Positions 1 through 12,485 of a stretch of DNA of 64,000 nucleotides are shown here, one piece after another. Numbering within the stretch: position 1 is the stretch's first letter; each line of letters starts with the position of its first letter. The DNA is taken from positions 1,550,001 to 1,614,000 of the forward strand of contig NC_088179.1 of NCBI RefSeq assembly GCF_028769735.1. The letters run 5' to 3'. The position numbers and the translations under genes are program-made. Origin of the DNA: Zonotrichia leucophrys gambelii (taxonomy: Eukaryota > Chordata > Aves > Passeriformes > Passerellidae). The notes under the pieces are model-generated. The model saw nothing but the letters and a program-made list of their open reading frames with translations, had not been told where the DNA came from and ran no database searches.

Positions 1-3000
1 CCAAGCACTGTGCAGAAAGAGGCACAAAACAATGGTGTTTTAGTAGTGCAATTTTACCAAAAAGGTTGCCCCTGGCCTGTCACAAAAATGCAGTGCAGGT
101 GATGAATACTCAATGAAAGAGACTCATTCCCAGGTTTCTTTTCCTCCTATTCCTTTGTCACACCACTAAAAAAAGATGATCAAACATCTTCCTGTCCTTA
201 AGTCCCCCCTCTAACTCAGTCTCCCTGACTCTACCAGCTTTTTGTTCAGGAGCTGAAATGTTCTAGGCCCACTCATTCTTTTCCATTTGGAAAAACATGC
301 CCATGCACAGGCACTGTTTCATAGTGGATGTTCAGCTGGGAGACAGCAGACAGCCAATGCAAGATTGATGCTAGGACAAAGCTTAGTGAGCTATGGAAGC
401 CCTGCCATGTCCCCAGCACATATCCAGAGGGACAGCTGAGCCTGCTCTCTCCCATCTGCCCCAGGATGCTGCAGAGGTCAGAGCTCTCCCACAGAGCTGA
501 GCCCATGGCCAAGGCCACCAGCTGAGCCACAAGCCACAATTTCAGGGCAGAGCCCTGGCCTGGGGAGTCGCCACAAGAAAGAGTGCTCCCGGGCAATTAG
601 GGGTTTCTGGATCAAAAGCAATACATTTGAAGTCCTAACTCAAATTCCTGGCCCTAGGGAGCAGCCAGTGCTGGTGCCAGGGGCAGCAGGAGCAGGCAGC
701 TCACAGAGCAATTCTGCTCACTGCACAAGGGCTCCCTTCCACAGCCTCTGAAACAAAGGGACTGATTTCTAAACGCAGCAGCATTCCCACATTTTAAGGC
801 CCAACATTTCTTCCCTGTTTCTAAATAAACAGTACCTTTTAGACAGCACCTCACCAAACCATGTGATGCCTCCAAGAAACACCCAGGGCTGAGAGCAGTG
901 GCAGCAGGACACAGCAAGTGTGGAGCAACGGGACAACACATCTGGGGACACAGCCACTGCAGCCCTGGTGACCCAGAAAACCCTTGCTCAGGTCTTGTGT
1001 CCATCATTTCCTGCACAGAGAAGTCCTGCATCTCTCTTTGGTGCATGGGCCACCAAATTCAGATACTTTAAAATTTCAGGTCATCAGGGCTTGGTCCATG
1101 GACTCATCAACTGAGAAAATGCCAGCAAAATTCAGATTCAGGTCAGGATTTTATAGTCCAGAACAGAGCTCTGCCTGCTAGGCTTACTCCACAACCTCCT
1201 GATCAGACTCCTTAAGCATTCACAGTATATAAGAATGTAAACCAAAAATATTTATATATGCCTCTCTCCAACAGTGCTCTTAGGGGCTGCAGCTGTAGGT
1301 ACTGAGAGATATATAATTCAGTTCCTCTGACAAAGACACATTTGGTTGAACTTTAAACAAGGGACCTTTAGAAATCTGTAAAATTTTAACCATCAGTGTG
1401 TAACAGCTTCTAGGACGTTTCCTACCTTGTAACATTTAAAACAATGATTCATCTTCATAAGAAATATGTAACTGTCTGAAACTAACTCTCAAATAATGTT
1501 AATTATCTGCATGGTCTGTGTTTCTGCATATGCAGTTTCCAGCTACCAAGACTGGACATTAGGAAAGCTTTTACATGACATCAGCTTTCCAATGACCAGC
1601 CAGTTATAAAACACAAAATTTTTAATCTGCATTTGATTGTCACAGCTTAAAAATCACAGATTTTATGAGAGTTACAAATCATTTTTAGACTGTGCAGTGT
1701 GGACTTAAAGCCAAGGTTTTTTTGTTTTGGCTTGTTGATATTTCCTGAAAACATGAAACAATTCTGAAAGGACAGATTTCCTGGCTCACAGCTAAAGGTC
1801 AGCAGTCACACAGGGACTGCTTGCTAAGTGCACCAAAAGGAAAGATTGGCGCAACATTGCAGCATTATTAAAAAGTGATTTAAGTGGGGGAAAAGGGAGA
1901 AAATGGAGAGACAGACAAAGATTATACTCCCAACAACTGAGCTTTCACAAAGATTAGAAAAACAGCCTTGTTCCTTGCTGCTTGCAGCCCCTCAGTGTCA
2001 CTCCAAGCACCGCTTGCTCTTGCTCCCTCTTTGCAGGCACCCCTGACTGCCCGGCCTTGGGAAGGGACTGCTCTGACCACGCACCACAAATCCCTGCTAG
2101 AGCCTCTCCTGAACAGCCCAGAGGGTTTTCCAGGCTCATTCCTGCAACAGAGTATGGAGTACAAGTTTCATTTGTACTGGGAAGGACAGGAGTTCAGAGC
2201 TCTGATGACTGTGAGCAACACTGACATGCAGCTGTTAAAAAGCAAAAAAAAAGCTCATTTTCCACAGGAATCTTCCCCAAACCTGAGCAATGTTTGTAAC
2301 TCTCTCCCAGCACACCTGAAGAGCCAGTCCTGTTCTGCAGCTGTCAGAGGGGCACAGCCAGCTCACATCTGTATCCTGAACCACTGCATGGACAAAGCTC
2401 CTTGTCAAGGTATTTAATTTTTTAATAATAGATACTGAAATTTCCCCATTCACTGACAAGATACCAGTTTGAAAAGAAGCACACTCTGCAATTAATGCTG
2501 GAAGCACCTTTAAAACAATATTTAGGATGAGTCTCAACAGAGGCTGTATCCCAGCTCCCTTTAAGACCCCTAGCTTGTTTTTATTTTTATTATTCATGTT
2601 TTTCTTTCTAAGTATAGGCTATATATAATTTTTTTTCAGGCAAATAAATGTCAACCAAAACCAACCTAACAGCAGGACTCTGCTACAGGCCCTGCTCCCA
2701 AGTACCTACATTTCCCTCCCTGTCTGACCAAGAGCCCTGGGCCATCAGAATTAACAAAGATTTTGTGCCTTTAATCCTCTAAATGAAATACTTCTACTCT
2801 GACCACAACATCCTCCCTAGCACTGAGTTATCAAAAGCATATGCTCCCATCACTCATGGTCTGTGCTTTTGGCTCTTTTTCTTTCTTTTTTAAATTAAAA
2901 CCAATTGGTTGTAGAGCAAAATGCTACCTTTTCAGTTAAAAGGTTAACAACAAGCTATGACCACATGTATAGCTTGCAACTGATATCTCCAAATTCTGCT

Positions 3001-4984
3001 AACTACAGTAACATAAAGTAAAACAACAAATGTGCTGGTAAGCGGCTAAGCAATAGCATAGGCTGTTTAAATTTAGCCCTGGCAGATCCTGGAGGAAGGG
3101 CATCTCCAGCCATGTGTCCTCTGCTGTGCAGAGAGAGCACTCAGACTGTAGATCCTATTCCACACACCTCGTTTTGAATATAGGGCTGCACCTATTGCAT
3201 CTCATCTGTCTCTCACACGTGCATTTTCTCTGTTGTATGAGATAAAGGGCACTCAGCTCTTGGACACAGAATGTTTGCCCCAAAAGCAGCCAGGGAGACT
3301 GAAACCACAGCCTCTGTAATTCCTTGCAACAACACAAAGCTGCAGCTCAGAGCAGAGGCGTGCTGACAATTGAGGGCTGTACAGACCACAACCTGCAAGG
3401 ATGAATTACTCTCCAAAGCAAAATGTTGACCACAGGCATGGAGAACATTACTTCAGAGGCAGATTGCTGTGGCCTTGCTATTTTCTATCTGGAGCTTGGG
3501 GAATTTCCAAGTAGAGACTATTGCCATGATCAGCAGTGAGATTACAGGCACAAGATTTGCTGTGATCAATCCAAAAATAAGACAGCTCCAGGCCTGAAAT
3601 TCAGTGTGCCACACCTGCTAGCAGAGAATACATGAATAATGTGATCTCCAGGCTACAAATACTTTGAGAAAGGGTTGGACATCCCCATCCAGTGGAGCCT
3701 CTCTGCCTCCTCCTAAGGCCAAATGAAATCACTAATGTGAGGACAAGCTGTGCATTGATACCTCTGAAACCCCAAAAGCTGCACTCCAAGCTGCTGCTGA
3801 GGAAATCCAACAAAATCAGGCATCCAGTGCCAGCAAGACTAGAACTCATCCATGTGACACAAAAAGCTCCTTTATTGAACAGCTCTAAGCAGCACTACCT
3901 GCAAAAGTCTTGTTAACTGTGAGATTAATAACTTTTCCTGGGAAAAGGGCAGTTTCTGTGGCACTGTTTCAGGAGCTGAGGCGATCCCATTGCCCCATCA
4001 CCAGAACTTCCTCAATTTCAAACCATTTATGCAGTAGCTAAAGAAAAATTAATAGTACTATTTAAAGGTAAAATCATGCTTGAAACTGAGACACAATATG
4101 ATGATTTTTTAAATCATGTCTTGCATAAATTATGGACTCTGCATTGATTACAAGGGTAGTTAAGCACATGAAAAGGGTATAATGGGAGCAGGAGATATCT
4201 TCCTGGCCTGTGGCCTCAAGTGAGGTTGTTCCCAATACAGAACACCAATGATCTGTGCATTATGGGCTGTAAAAGTAAACTTGGCTTATAGAATATTTAC
4301 TTTGTTTGATACTTAAAAGAAACTTGGGTATGCACCACAGAAATAAGGCTCTATCTTAGTAAAATTGTGGGGAATAAAACTAAAATAAAATAAAATACTG
4401 GGGAATAAAACCAAATTACTCTAACTGACAACACAAACATCCCCCTTTTATATACTTTGTTTTGCTTACTGTTACTCTTACTGCTGTTGTTATTATTATT
4501 ATTAATCCACCAAAACATCACACTTAGACTAAACCAGGTCCCCACTAGGAAATTTCTGCTTATTAGTATAATCCTCAACACTTCCATCAAATTTTGCACT
4601 CCCTGACACGTCAGATGCAGGACTCTTTGGAGTGGCTGTGGTGAAAATAAAGAACAGATACAGCAGGCAGTGCAGTAACAGGGAGCGGAGAGAGAGGGTG
4701 CCAAGCACTAACCCCTGTGGAGGGCAGGATTTCAGAGCTTGGGGATTGTGCTCAGCAGCAGCTACGTCAGGTCCCATTCAGACATCAGTCTGAGCAACCA
4801 CCATTGTCAGGCTCTTTGAAAAATCCTGATTGTCACCTTTTAAAGCAGGTGAAAATCAATTAATTTTGAGCTTATAAAGGAATGCCTTTGCTGTGACCAA
4901 CCTTGGCCACGCACACAATGCCTTTTGCAGAGATGCACTGCCTTTTCTTCCTATTTAGTGTAAAAGCACTTCATCATCTTGGTT

Positions 4985-5007
4985 ATAAGCCTGAAGGTCA
5001 GGCTTAT
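4985..5007. repeat. 10-bp perfect hairpin
   Basis: ATAAGCCTGA and its exact reverse complement TCAGGCTTAT are separated by 3 bases. It lies in GPC1 intron 2. No function is assigned; this length can occur by chance in 64 kb. Confidence 0.6.
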
Positions 5008-5909
5008 TTCTTTAGATCTATTATTTACTACTTGAATTTCCAGTTCCACCTTTCTGGCTATTACAGCTTCTTTTCCCAACTCCTTTTCACGGTAACTCCA
5101 TGATGATGACTGTTTGATAAAGTTAGGAGGGCCATGATTCTAAGTGTCTGACCTTCTTCAAAATCTGATAATGGATACAGTTTCTGAATCACAGGTCATC
5201 TCAATTTTGTCAGTAAACCATTTATTTACAGTGGCCTTCAGACCTCCAGGCTCACTGTGCACTGCAAAATGGATTTTTCAGGGAACAATAAAAGTAGGAG
5301 AGCCATCCTTAGCCTTTGTTTAGGTTAGGAGGGATACTGGACTTTGGAGAGAATGTTTCTCCACAATATCTTACGTACCACAATCTCTAAGAGCTTTCCT
5401 GCTCTGTAACATTTCCTGATGTTTGTATGAAACTGACAGTTATAGGATCCAATACCTACTAACCTTATTTTCACTTGCAACCTACATGGAAAGGGCAAGA
5501 AAAATCCATGACTCCTTAAACTCTCCCCACCTACTTAGGGCTATCCAGTCACCTTTGCAATATTGTTCAGCTTACAGTTCAAGGCACAGTGCCAGGTTTT
5601 ACATCACTGCCTCAAGTGCTACTGTGCTGTGGCAGGAGCTGATTTCAGCACGCCTGTCCCAGCTGTGCCAGTGCCAAGGCACACCAGGGTCTGCCAGCCT
5701 CCTCCAGTGGCTGCTCTCAAATGGAGATCTCAAAATGCCTTGGTCTTACTGCCAGAGGTACAACTCCTACAATTTCAGCAGCTCAATGCTTCACACAAAG
5801 TGTTGAGTGAGATGCAGAGAAAAACGTGTCAAACACAACTCCTGGCTCCAACAGTGCCTGGAAAAGTGAGCAGTGAGTGGATCCTGAGCAGAGGAAGCAG
5901 GCAGGTTTT

Positions 5910-5915
5910 ACTTAC
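5910..5915 (-). promoter_or_regulatory. GPC1: 5' splice donor of GPC1 exon 2
   Basis: On the minus strand the exon ends in GACA followed by GTAAGT, a near-consensus U1 donor. It fixes the 3' edge of the exon in phase 1, one base into a codon, as expected for the split codon after SFD in glypicans. Confidence 0.9.
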
Positions 5916-6074
5916 TGTCAAAGCTCCTGTGCTGTGCTGTTAGGATGGCCTGCACAGAGCGACCAGCCTCTTTCATCATGGCTTCAAATTCACTTCGGCT
6001 TTTGTTTGCAAAGTTCTCCTCCATCTCGCTGGTGCAGCAGGTGTAGCCCTGTGGGCAGATCCGCAGGTGCTCCC
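5916..6074 (-). CDS. GPC1: Glypican-1 exon 2 (partial gene, internal exon)
   Basis: Glypican-1 is a GPI-anchored heparan sulfate proteoglycan of the cell surface that modulates FGF, Wnt, Hedgehog and BMP signalling. This 159-nt exon begins with two bases of a Gly codon and ends with one base of the next codon. It reads [20 protein letters not shown], then a stretch ending in RSFD. Visible family marks are three conserved cysteines (RIC and YTCC) of the N-terminal cysteine-rich core and an N-glycosylation sequon (ANKS) where human GPC1 has NRS. From recalled family sequences, SEMEEN and RSFD fit GPC1; GPC4 and GPC6 differ at these places, and GPC2 is the nearest alternative. An AG acceptor follows a pyrimidine-rich tract and the donor is GTAAGT, so this is a functional-looking exon, not a processed copy. 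Exon 3 must lie left of the window; exon 1 was not found to the right. No frameshift or stop is seen. Confidence 0.94.
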
Positions 6075-6093
6075 CTAAAATGAGAGAAAATGC
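6075..6093 (-). promoter_or_regulatory. GPC1: 3' splice acceptor and polypyrimidine tract of GPC1 exon 2
   Basis: The minus strand reads a T/C-rich tract (TTTTCTCTCATTTTAG) directly before GGGAGCACCTG. Using this AG leaves two bases of the Gly codon on the exon, which keeps the glypican reading frame. Confidence 0.88.
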
Positions 6094-7746
6094 AGTTTAA
6101 TGGCCAGATCTGGGAAAGGGAGAACTTAATGCTGGACAATCTCAGCTTAAAAATATCCCAGCTCCCTGGTGCCATGGATCTGCATCAGGTCTTTCTGTCA
6201 AATTTACCACCTAATTTGAGTTCTTCTGCTTTAATACAGTGGTTGGTATCAAATAATAGGTATTTTCTCATTGTTGACTGTGAGGGAAGAAAAAGCAAGG
6301 AAAAAAAATTCATATCTGGAGCAAGGAGAAGGGAAAATCTCCTGCTCAAAGTCTGTCCTAGAATCCATCTCTGCCTAGAATCCCAGAAGACATGAAAGTC
6401 TGATTAAATGACAGCTGTACTCATTAGACTTAATATGTACATTAGCACAGCCATTTGAAACTGCTTTGTAAGGAAAAAAAGAAACAACTCCAAAGTGCTC
6501 CCTGCCCTACCAAATGTAGCCTGAGAAGGCATTTCCTCAAGCAGAGAGGTGAGGCTAGTGGAAAGTTTTCAGGAGACAGAGATGTGATGAATGTCAGTGG
6601 AATTTGGGTGGCTAATTCCCCTCCACATGTATTGAAATTTTCAGTGAAAAATTTATCTCCTGGAAAGAGACAAGACCACCCCAAAAATGCTTGCTCTGAT
6701 AATCACTGATTGAAAATCACCCTTTGCTATAAGGAAGAACAGGAAAGGTAAGAGGACTCAGCAGTCAAATTGAAAAATTCTCCAGTGTGGAGCTTCTCCT
6801 GCCCTCTGCAATTTCTTTACTGTGGAGAAGCAAGTGCTCACCTAGGCAAAGTCAGCAACATTTAAAAAATAATTGCTCAAGTTCTTATGAGTCCTTACAA
6901 AAACACAACCACCTGCAAACACACCCTATGTTTCTCCTTACCCAAGCAATAAGAATTCATTTAAATGAAATCAAACATTTATTAAAAAAAATTAAATAAA
7001 ATACCCCTCTTGTTCCAAGCATGTTCTGAGATAAATCAATTACCAAGCATTTACCATATTTAAGATAATATGATTTGGATTGCCAGTGATTTTGCTGGCA
7101 CTTATACAGGACTGCTGTCTTAATGTCACAGCTGAGCCCAAACATCTTTAAAATTTTGTTTTATCTTGTGTGTCTAAACAGCTTCAAATCCTGAACCTGC
7201 ACAGCCTCCAGAGTTACCCATAAAGTCCTTAGCTATTTCCAGTGTAAAAAGCTCTTAGCAAATGGGTGGTAAAGGGTCTGTGAAACTGGGTGTGTGTCCT
7301 ACCCTTGTTAAAGTTATCTCATTAGCAGCCTTAGACCAACAGGAGTGTTCTGTAGTTGATGTATTTTAGGCAGAAGCCATTCAGGATGAGTTTGTATTTT
7401 GCTGGTCCTTGGCCTGTTCACAGATGACCCTTGAGCAACCTCTGCAGGGTGTGGGGTGAGCCTGTCCTTGGCAAATGGGTTACCATGGGCATCTGCACTG
7501 CCAGGCCTTCTGTCTATGTGACAGAAATTGCTGCTCACCAGCTTCTGTAGGAGACAAACTCCCATCTCCAGCCCTGTGTTGTGCTGCCAGCTGAGAGGAG
7601 TGTCAGGGTGGTGTGTCCTGGGGCTGCCTGTCTCCGTTTGTGCCTGCTCTCTGTCCCCATGAGTGCCCAAATCAGCAGGAAAAGAAGCATCTTACTTCAA
7701 TGTAAAACCTCAAGAGTCAAATATAAATATCATGTGGCTCCATGCT
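6094..7746. other. Unique non-coding sequence, GPC1 intron 1
   Basis: No gene, repeat family or RNA is recognised. The open frames are short, lack splice context and show no familiar protein motif. Confidence 0.6.
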
Positions 7747-8130
7747 TGCCACTATTGAATTTCACAGGCAAACCCTGAGGAGGGGAGAGAATGATGCATC
7801 TGACTCCATCTTATCAGAAGGTTAACTAATTACTTTATTATTCTATGTTATTCTAATATATACTATATTACACTATGTTACATTATATCTAAACTGAATC
7901 TGCCAAGCACTCAACCCTGCACAGAACTGCACAGGTGACTGTCACCAACAGTCCTGACACACACACACACATCTGGCCCTGACAGGCCAGGGAAACAAAA
8001 CCCCATCACTGTGGGTAAACAATCTCCATATTGCATTCTGCTTTGGCACAAACACAGGCACAGCAAATGAGGTAAGAATATTGGGAAGAACTGTGTCTTG
8101 CTTTTCTCTGTGAAGAGAAATGTGGGGCTA
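7747..8130 (-). mobile_element. Solo LTR, ERV family A, diverged copy 1
   Basis: This shares a block order with the other family-A copies: the CTGACTCCAT...CAGAAGG motif, an AT-rich TTATTATTCTA region, then GTGGGTAAACAATCTCCA and a TTTTCTCTGTGAAGAGAA end. On the minus strand the AT-rich block carries AATAAAG/AATAAT polyadenylation-like words, which sets the orientation. A candidate 6-bp target duplication, CATGCT, lies at 7741-7746 and 8131-8136. Relative to the 24.4-kb copy it seems to lack part of the 5' U3 segment near 8112. No internal retroviral genes flank it, so it is a solo LTR. The family label is mine; I read it as passerine and class II (ERVK-like). Confidence 0.72.
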
Positions 8131-8136
8131 CATGCT

Positions 8137-11100
8137 ACACCAAATGCAAGCTCAGTTTCAGGGTTTGCCTGAGCCTCTCCTTCCCTCACTGGATTGTTCT
8201 GAGTCGTTCCCTGGGCTCCCTTCTGTAGAGCTCTATTTATCTGTACAGCGTCAGGGCTGCTGACATGTGACAGACAGGCAGGAAAAGGGAGCTGGAATTT
8301 TTTGACAAGACATGGCTTTGATTCCTGTCACGGCAAATTACAAAAACTTTTTTCTTGTCCGGCCTTTTCCATCCCATTTCTGCTGCCACAGGATTTCTGG
8401 CGAGGACGGAAGCTTTGTGCACAGCAGTTTTACTGTGGGATGCATCCGTCCATGAGGGCCTCGATGCCCTCAGGACAAATCGAGGCCTTTACAGGGCCTG
8501 GCCTCTCTGAAAAGCCAATCAACAAAGAAACGGATCCCAGGGGATCCCAGCCATTTCCAGAAGTGCCCTTTACCTCCTCAGCTGATGGTGAATTCACCAG
8601 TTGATGGTGAATTGTGGTGGTGAGGTCCTGGCCATGCTCAGAGGCCTCACACTCCACAACACGAGCACTGCCGCCATTTCCTCTGGGCGCCATTACCCGC
8701 CAGGGCTGGCAGGCTCAGGCAAAGCCTCCAACAGCCCTTTACAAACGCCCTGCTTTGGGAAACTGAGTCAAATCAGTGGAACCCTGGGGATCTCTGATCA
8801 AGCAGGATTCAGGCAGGAGGTGGGCCTGAAACTGGGAGAGCAAACATGGATGTCCCTGCAAGGAGACAGCATGCGTTCACCAAAGCTGCCCTCCAGGCAG
8901 GCTCCCTGCACAGGCTGTAGAAACCAAGGGGAAGGTGCAGGGATTGTCTCCAGGAGGAGAGGAGGGGAGGAAGAGCCCCGTGCCTGAGCTCCCTGAGGAG
9001 CAGCAGTGGGGAGAGCTGTGTTAATTAAACTGAGACACGTCCAGGCAGCGCTCTGTGCGCTCCCAGCCCGGGCAAGGCACAGCGTGTCTGAGCAGGATGG
9101 CCCCAACCCTGCTGCGACACCACAGCCTCCACACAGCCCAGGGGACTGGGAAACACAGGCAGAAAGCAGGGGGAAATCACACCCATAGCTGAAATTGGTT
9201 AATTTTACACAACTTTGTGAATTGAATATAGAATTGTTTCCATTCTTGAGCTCCAAGCAGCTTCAATTCCTTTTGAAGCAGCATTTATCTTCGCTTTCTG
9301 CAGGTGTTTGTAAGGTACTCAGCAGGTGTTGCGTGGTGCTCAGCACCACCACACTCCATCTCAGTGGGAAGCAAAGTTTTTATTATTTATCTCTATAACT
9401 CAAACTCAGCACACACAGAACAGTCTTACAGCACTGTGAACATGCTCTGCTTTCTTTGCTTTTTAACGTGACCCACCCTGGAAACATTCACTATTATTTT
9501 TTAACCTTTTTCTATGGATTCCAAAAGAAAAGTGCTCCAGAGCATATTTTGGTTCTCCTTATATTTCAAAGTCCCTTTGTTTGCCAACCTGCCTTTGTCC
9601 TATTGCTGAAGCTTGCACTATAAATATCTTTGGGTTCACTTGGCAGGAGATATCTCCAGATAACTACAGAGAGCCAGAGGTGTTTTACAAGGAGTAAATG
9701 TCCATGATAGAGGGTGTGTCCTCTGCCTGCTGCTGTGCCACACAAGTTCTCCCTGTGTGCAGCTGACCTGTTGCTCACCACTTGTTGGACAGCATGTGCT
9801 CCCACCCCGGCAAGAGCTTTGCAGAAAGCAGACAGGCATGGCAAAAATAAACTGGCAGCAAAGGGGGGGCTGCTCAAATCTCCTGGAGGATGACGGATAT
9901 GCTTCCAGTTCCAGCTCTGGGTCATGCCCAGAGAACCCTAGATTTATACAGCACATCTGTAAGTAAGAGAAGATGCACCTTGAGATGCTCTGAAAACAAT
10001 CAGCTTGCCCACGCCTTCCAGAGTCACAGTGTGATGTTCAATGTGGGTCTCTCTGGAAGAGCCAGCTGTCCTGCAAAAGCTGCTGAAGCTGGGGTGGGAG
10101 GTAACCCACCCACAGTCCCATGGAAATGGAAATGGAAACAGGGTAGAGCAGGCAGGAAAACAGCATCAAGCAAGAATCTCATTTATGATTAACTGTCCTG
10201 GAATGGAAAGGAATAGGCAGGAGGCTGATGACAAGAGAATATCCCACTGCATAGCTACAGGCTTGGATTGTCCTTGAAACACCCTCTCAAGCTGGCTGGG
10301 TTAGCAGATCATTCTGGCTATTAAATTCATTACTGCACTTCAGAGTGCTGAATATTAAACCACTTGACCACTTCCCACTCAGAGATGGAGTTAGGCCCAG
10401 GGTCCCTGCAGGGGAACAGCCCTGCCCACAGCCACCACTACCAGGAGCTGAGACAGGGCTCAGCTTTGACAGGGTCAGCTCCTGCTTCTTCTGCTGTGTG
10501 CCCCAGCCTCTGTGCCCTGCCCATGGGCTCCCTGCCACGGGCTGTGTGCTGTAACACCCAGGAGCTCAGCTAGCTGTGCCCAGGAAAGCTCTCCAGCTGC
10601 TCACTGCTCCTGCCTCTCGCCCCACCAGGAGGCTCTGGAAACAAGATAGAAGGACAGTCACAGGGGTGTAAAATGCAATACTGAGAGAAGAGTCCTTGGC
10701 TCCTTTAACCATGTAAATGGTGCTATTTCTATCCCTCTCACAGGATGTTGGAGATTGAATTAATTACAATGTTTGCAGAAGGTTTGGGGTTATGTGGCTG
10801 TGTCAGAGTATCTAAATGCAAATTATTACAAAATCATTCCTCCCAGAGGTTAATTCATTTCAGGCTGTGATAAATCCATCATAATTCTTCCCTCATATTT
10901 GCAACCCTCCTCCCACTCGCTCTCCAAACTGTTCCAACAGCTCATTTCATGCTCCTAGCCTCAGTCCAGCCCCCCATGCCAGGAACAGCTCCCTCCTGGG
11001 GGGTTTCTGGGTGGCCATGTCTCAGGCAATCAGGTTTGCTCAAGTGCAAGGCATGCCAGGCACGGCAGGGATGCCAGGACACAGCCCCTGGCCAGGGGCA

Positions 11101-12065
11101 GCCAGAGAGCCTGAGAGCACCTGGCAGCTGAGGAGCTCCAGCCCTCTCCTGCTGTCCCTGGCAGGCACTGTTGTTCTGCTGGCCTCTCCCTCCTCACACC
11201 TAAATCCCATCCAGGCTAATGAACATCACAGCCAGGAACCGAGGACAAAACACTAGTTTAGAATATGGGTTCTCTCTATTTTTTTTTTAAACCATGTCAG
11301 AGTGTCTACAGCTGATGCAAAATGAGACCGGAGGTGGTACAGATGTTAAAAATACCTTGCAAAGAGGTAGTGCAATGAAAGTAAATTCCTTTCCTTATGC
11401 CTTCCAGCTTTTCCTGCTTCAGGTGCTCCTGTCCCCATTCATCTTCAAATACATATCTTTACAGAGAACACAGCATAGCCAGCTCAGTACCATGATGCTA
11501 CCTGGAATCCCAGTCTTGCCTCAGATAACTCCTAGGGGGAAACAGAGGTACCCAAAAAACATTTGGACTAGGAGATAGTCCTGGCTGACCAGCCTAGAAG
11601 AGCTCTTCATGCCCTTCTCACTGAGAACCACCTGCAGGCAAGCTCTGCCAAACACCTACACCCCATAACACCTGTACGGTGCCCAGCTGTACAGCTCCTC
11701 CCCTGCCGTCGCTGCTACCATCAGACTGAACCAGAGACCAGACTGCTCTATTAAGCAGAGTGACAATCAGATCTTTTCCCATATTGCAAAGGCAGATGTT
11801 AGCTGTGCAGCCTGTTTCTTTGATTTGCAGTCAGCTGTTGGCAAAATACGATATCTTCTATTTTCTGATTGTGTATTAAGAGTATCATCATTTTGGCTTC
11901 AGTTTGCACATAATGTCAGGGGAGTCACAGCAGGCCTGAATATCAAGTATCATACAGCAAACACTGATCACAATGCACTGAACCATGTTCTCCCTGGTCC
12001 CAGTGATACTGCAGGCTGAGCACAGCAAGGTGGGGCAGGGCTGTGGGCTGGCCCAGAAAGAGGGG
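8137..12065. other. Non-coding sequence with one AT-rich, motif-dense segment
   Basis: GPC1 intron 1 or 5' flank. GC rises in 8640-9170 with scattered CpGs but no island. Small simple repeats include GGAAAT repeats near 10120. A segment at 10740-10905 is listed separately. No exon is recognised. Confidence 0.55.
10740..10905. promoter_or_regulatory. Candidate conserved non-coding element with POU octamer
   Basis: This AT-rich unique segment contains a perfect octamer ATGCAAAT at 10816-10823, a GAATTAATTAC homeodomain-type core near 10756, and further TAAT words. It stands out from the GC-richer flanks. This is inference from motif density only; conservation is unknown. Confidence 0.3.
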
Positions 12066-12485
12066 GCTGCTGTTGAGGTTTTGGGGTCCCCAGGACAAGG
12101 TGAGAGATGAGGAATCTGACTCCAAGTTCTCAGAAGGCTGATTTCATATGTTATGATATGATATTATAGAATGCTATACTAAAATTATACTAAAGAAAGA
12201 GAAGGATACAGACAGAAGGTTTAACAAGAATGAATAATAAAAACTCATGACTGACTCCTCAGAGTCTCAATGCAGCTGATGGTGATTGCTCATTATTTAA
12301 AAACAATTCACATGAAACCAATCAAACATGCACCTATTGGTAAACAATGTCCAAGCCACATTCCAAAGCAGCAAACACAGAGAAACAATCAGATCATTAT
12401 TGTTCTCATTCTTTTCTGAGGCTTCTCAGCTTCCCAGGAGAAGAAATCCTGGCTAAGGGATTTTTCAGAAAATATCACAGCGACG
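12066..12485 (-). mobile_element. Solo LTR, ERV family A, copy 2
   Basis: Block order matches the other copies: GAATCTGACTCCA...TCAGAAGG, an AT-rich segment with ATACTAAA words, ACCAATCA, GGTAAACAATGTCCA, and a 3' block GAGGCTTCTCAGCTTCCCAG with AATCCTGGCTAAGGGATTTT. The minus strand starts near CGTCGC, close to the TGTCGC start of the 42.5-kb copy. No clean target duplication was found, so the edges, mainly the lower one, are approximate. No internal proviral sequence is present. Confidence 0.78.

Larger units (their letters stand above)
1..5915 (-). other. GPC1: GPC1 intron 2 (part)
   Basis: This stretch lies downstream of exon 2 on the GPC1 strand. I looked for the large glypican exon 3 on the minus strand and did not find it, so intron 2 continues past the left edge. 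Content is unique, moderately AT-rich sequence with small simple repeats: a (TAAAA)n tract near 4378-4398, a (TTA)n tract near 4488-4505, and a short perfect hairpin at 4985-5007. No other gene, RNA or LTR is recognised. Confidence 0.75.
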
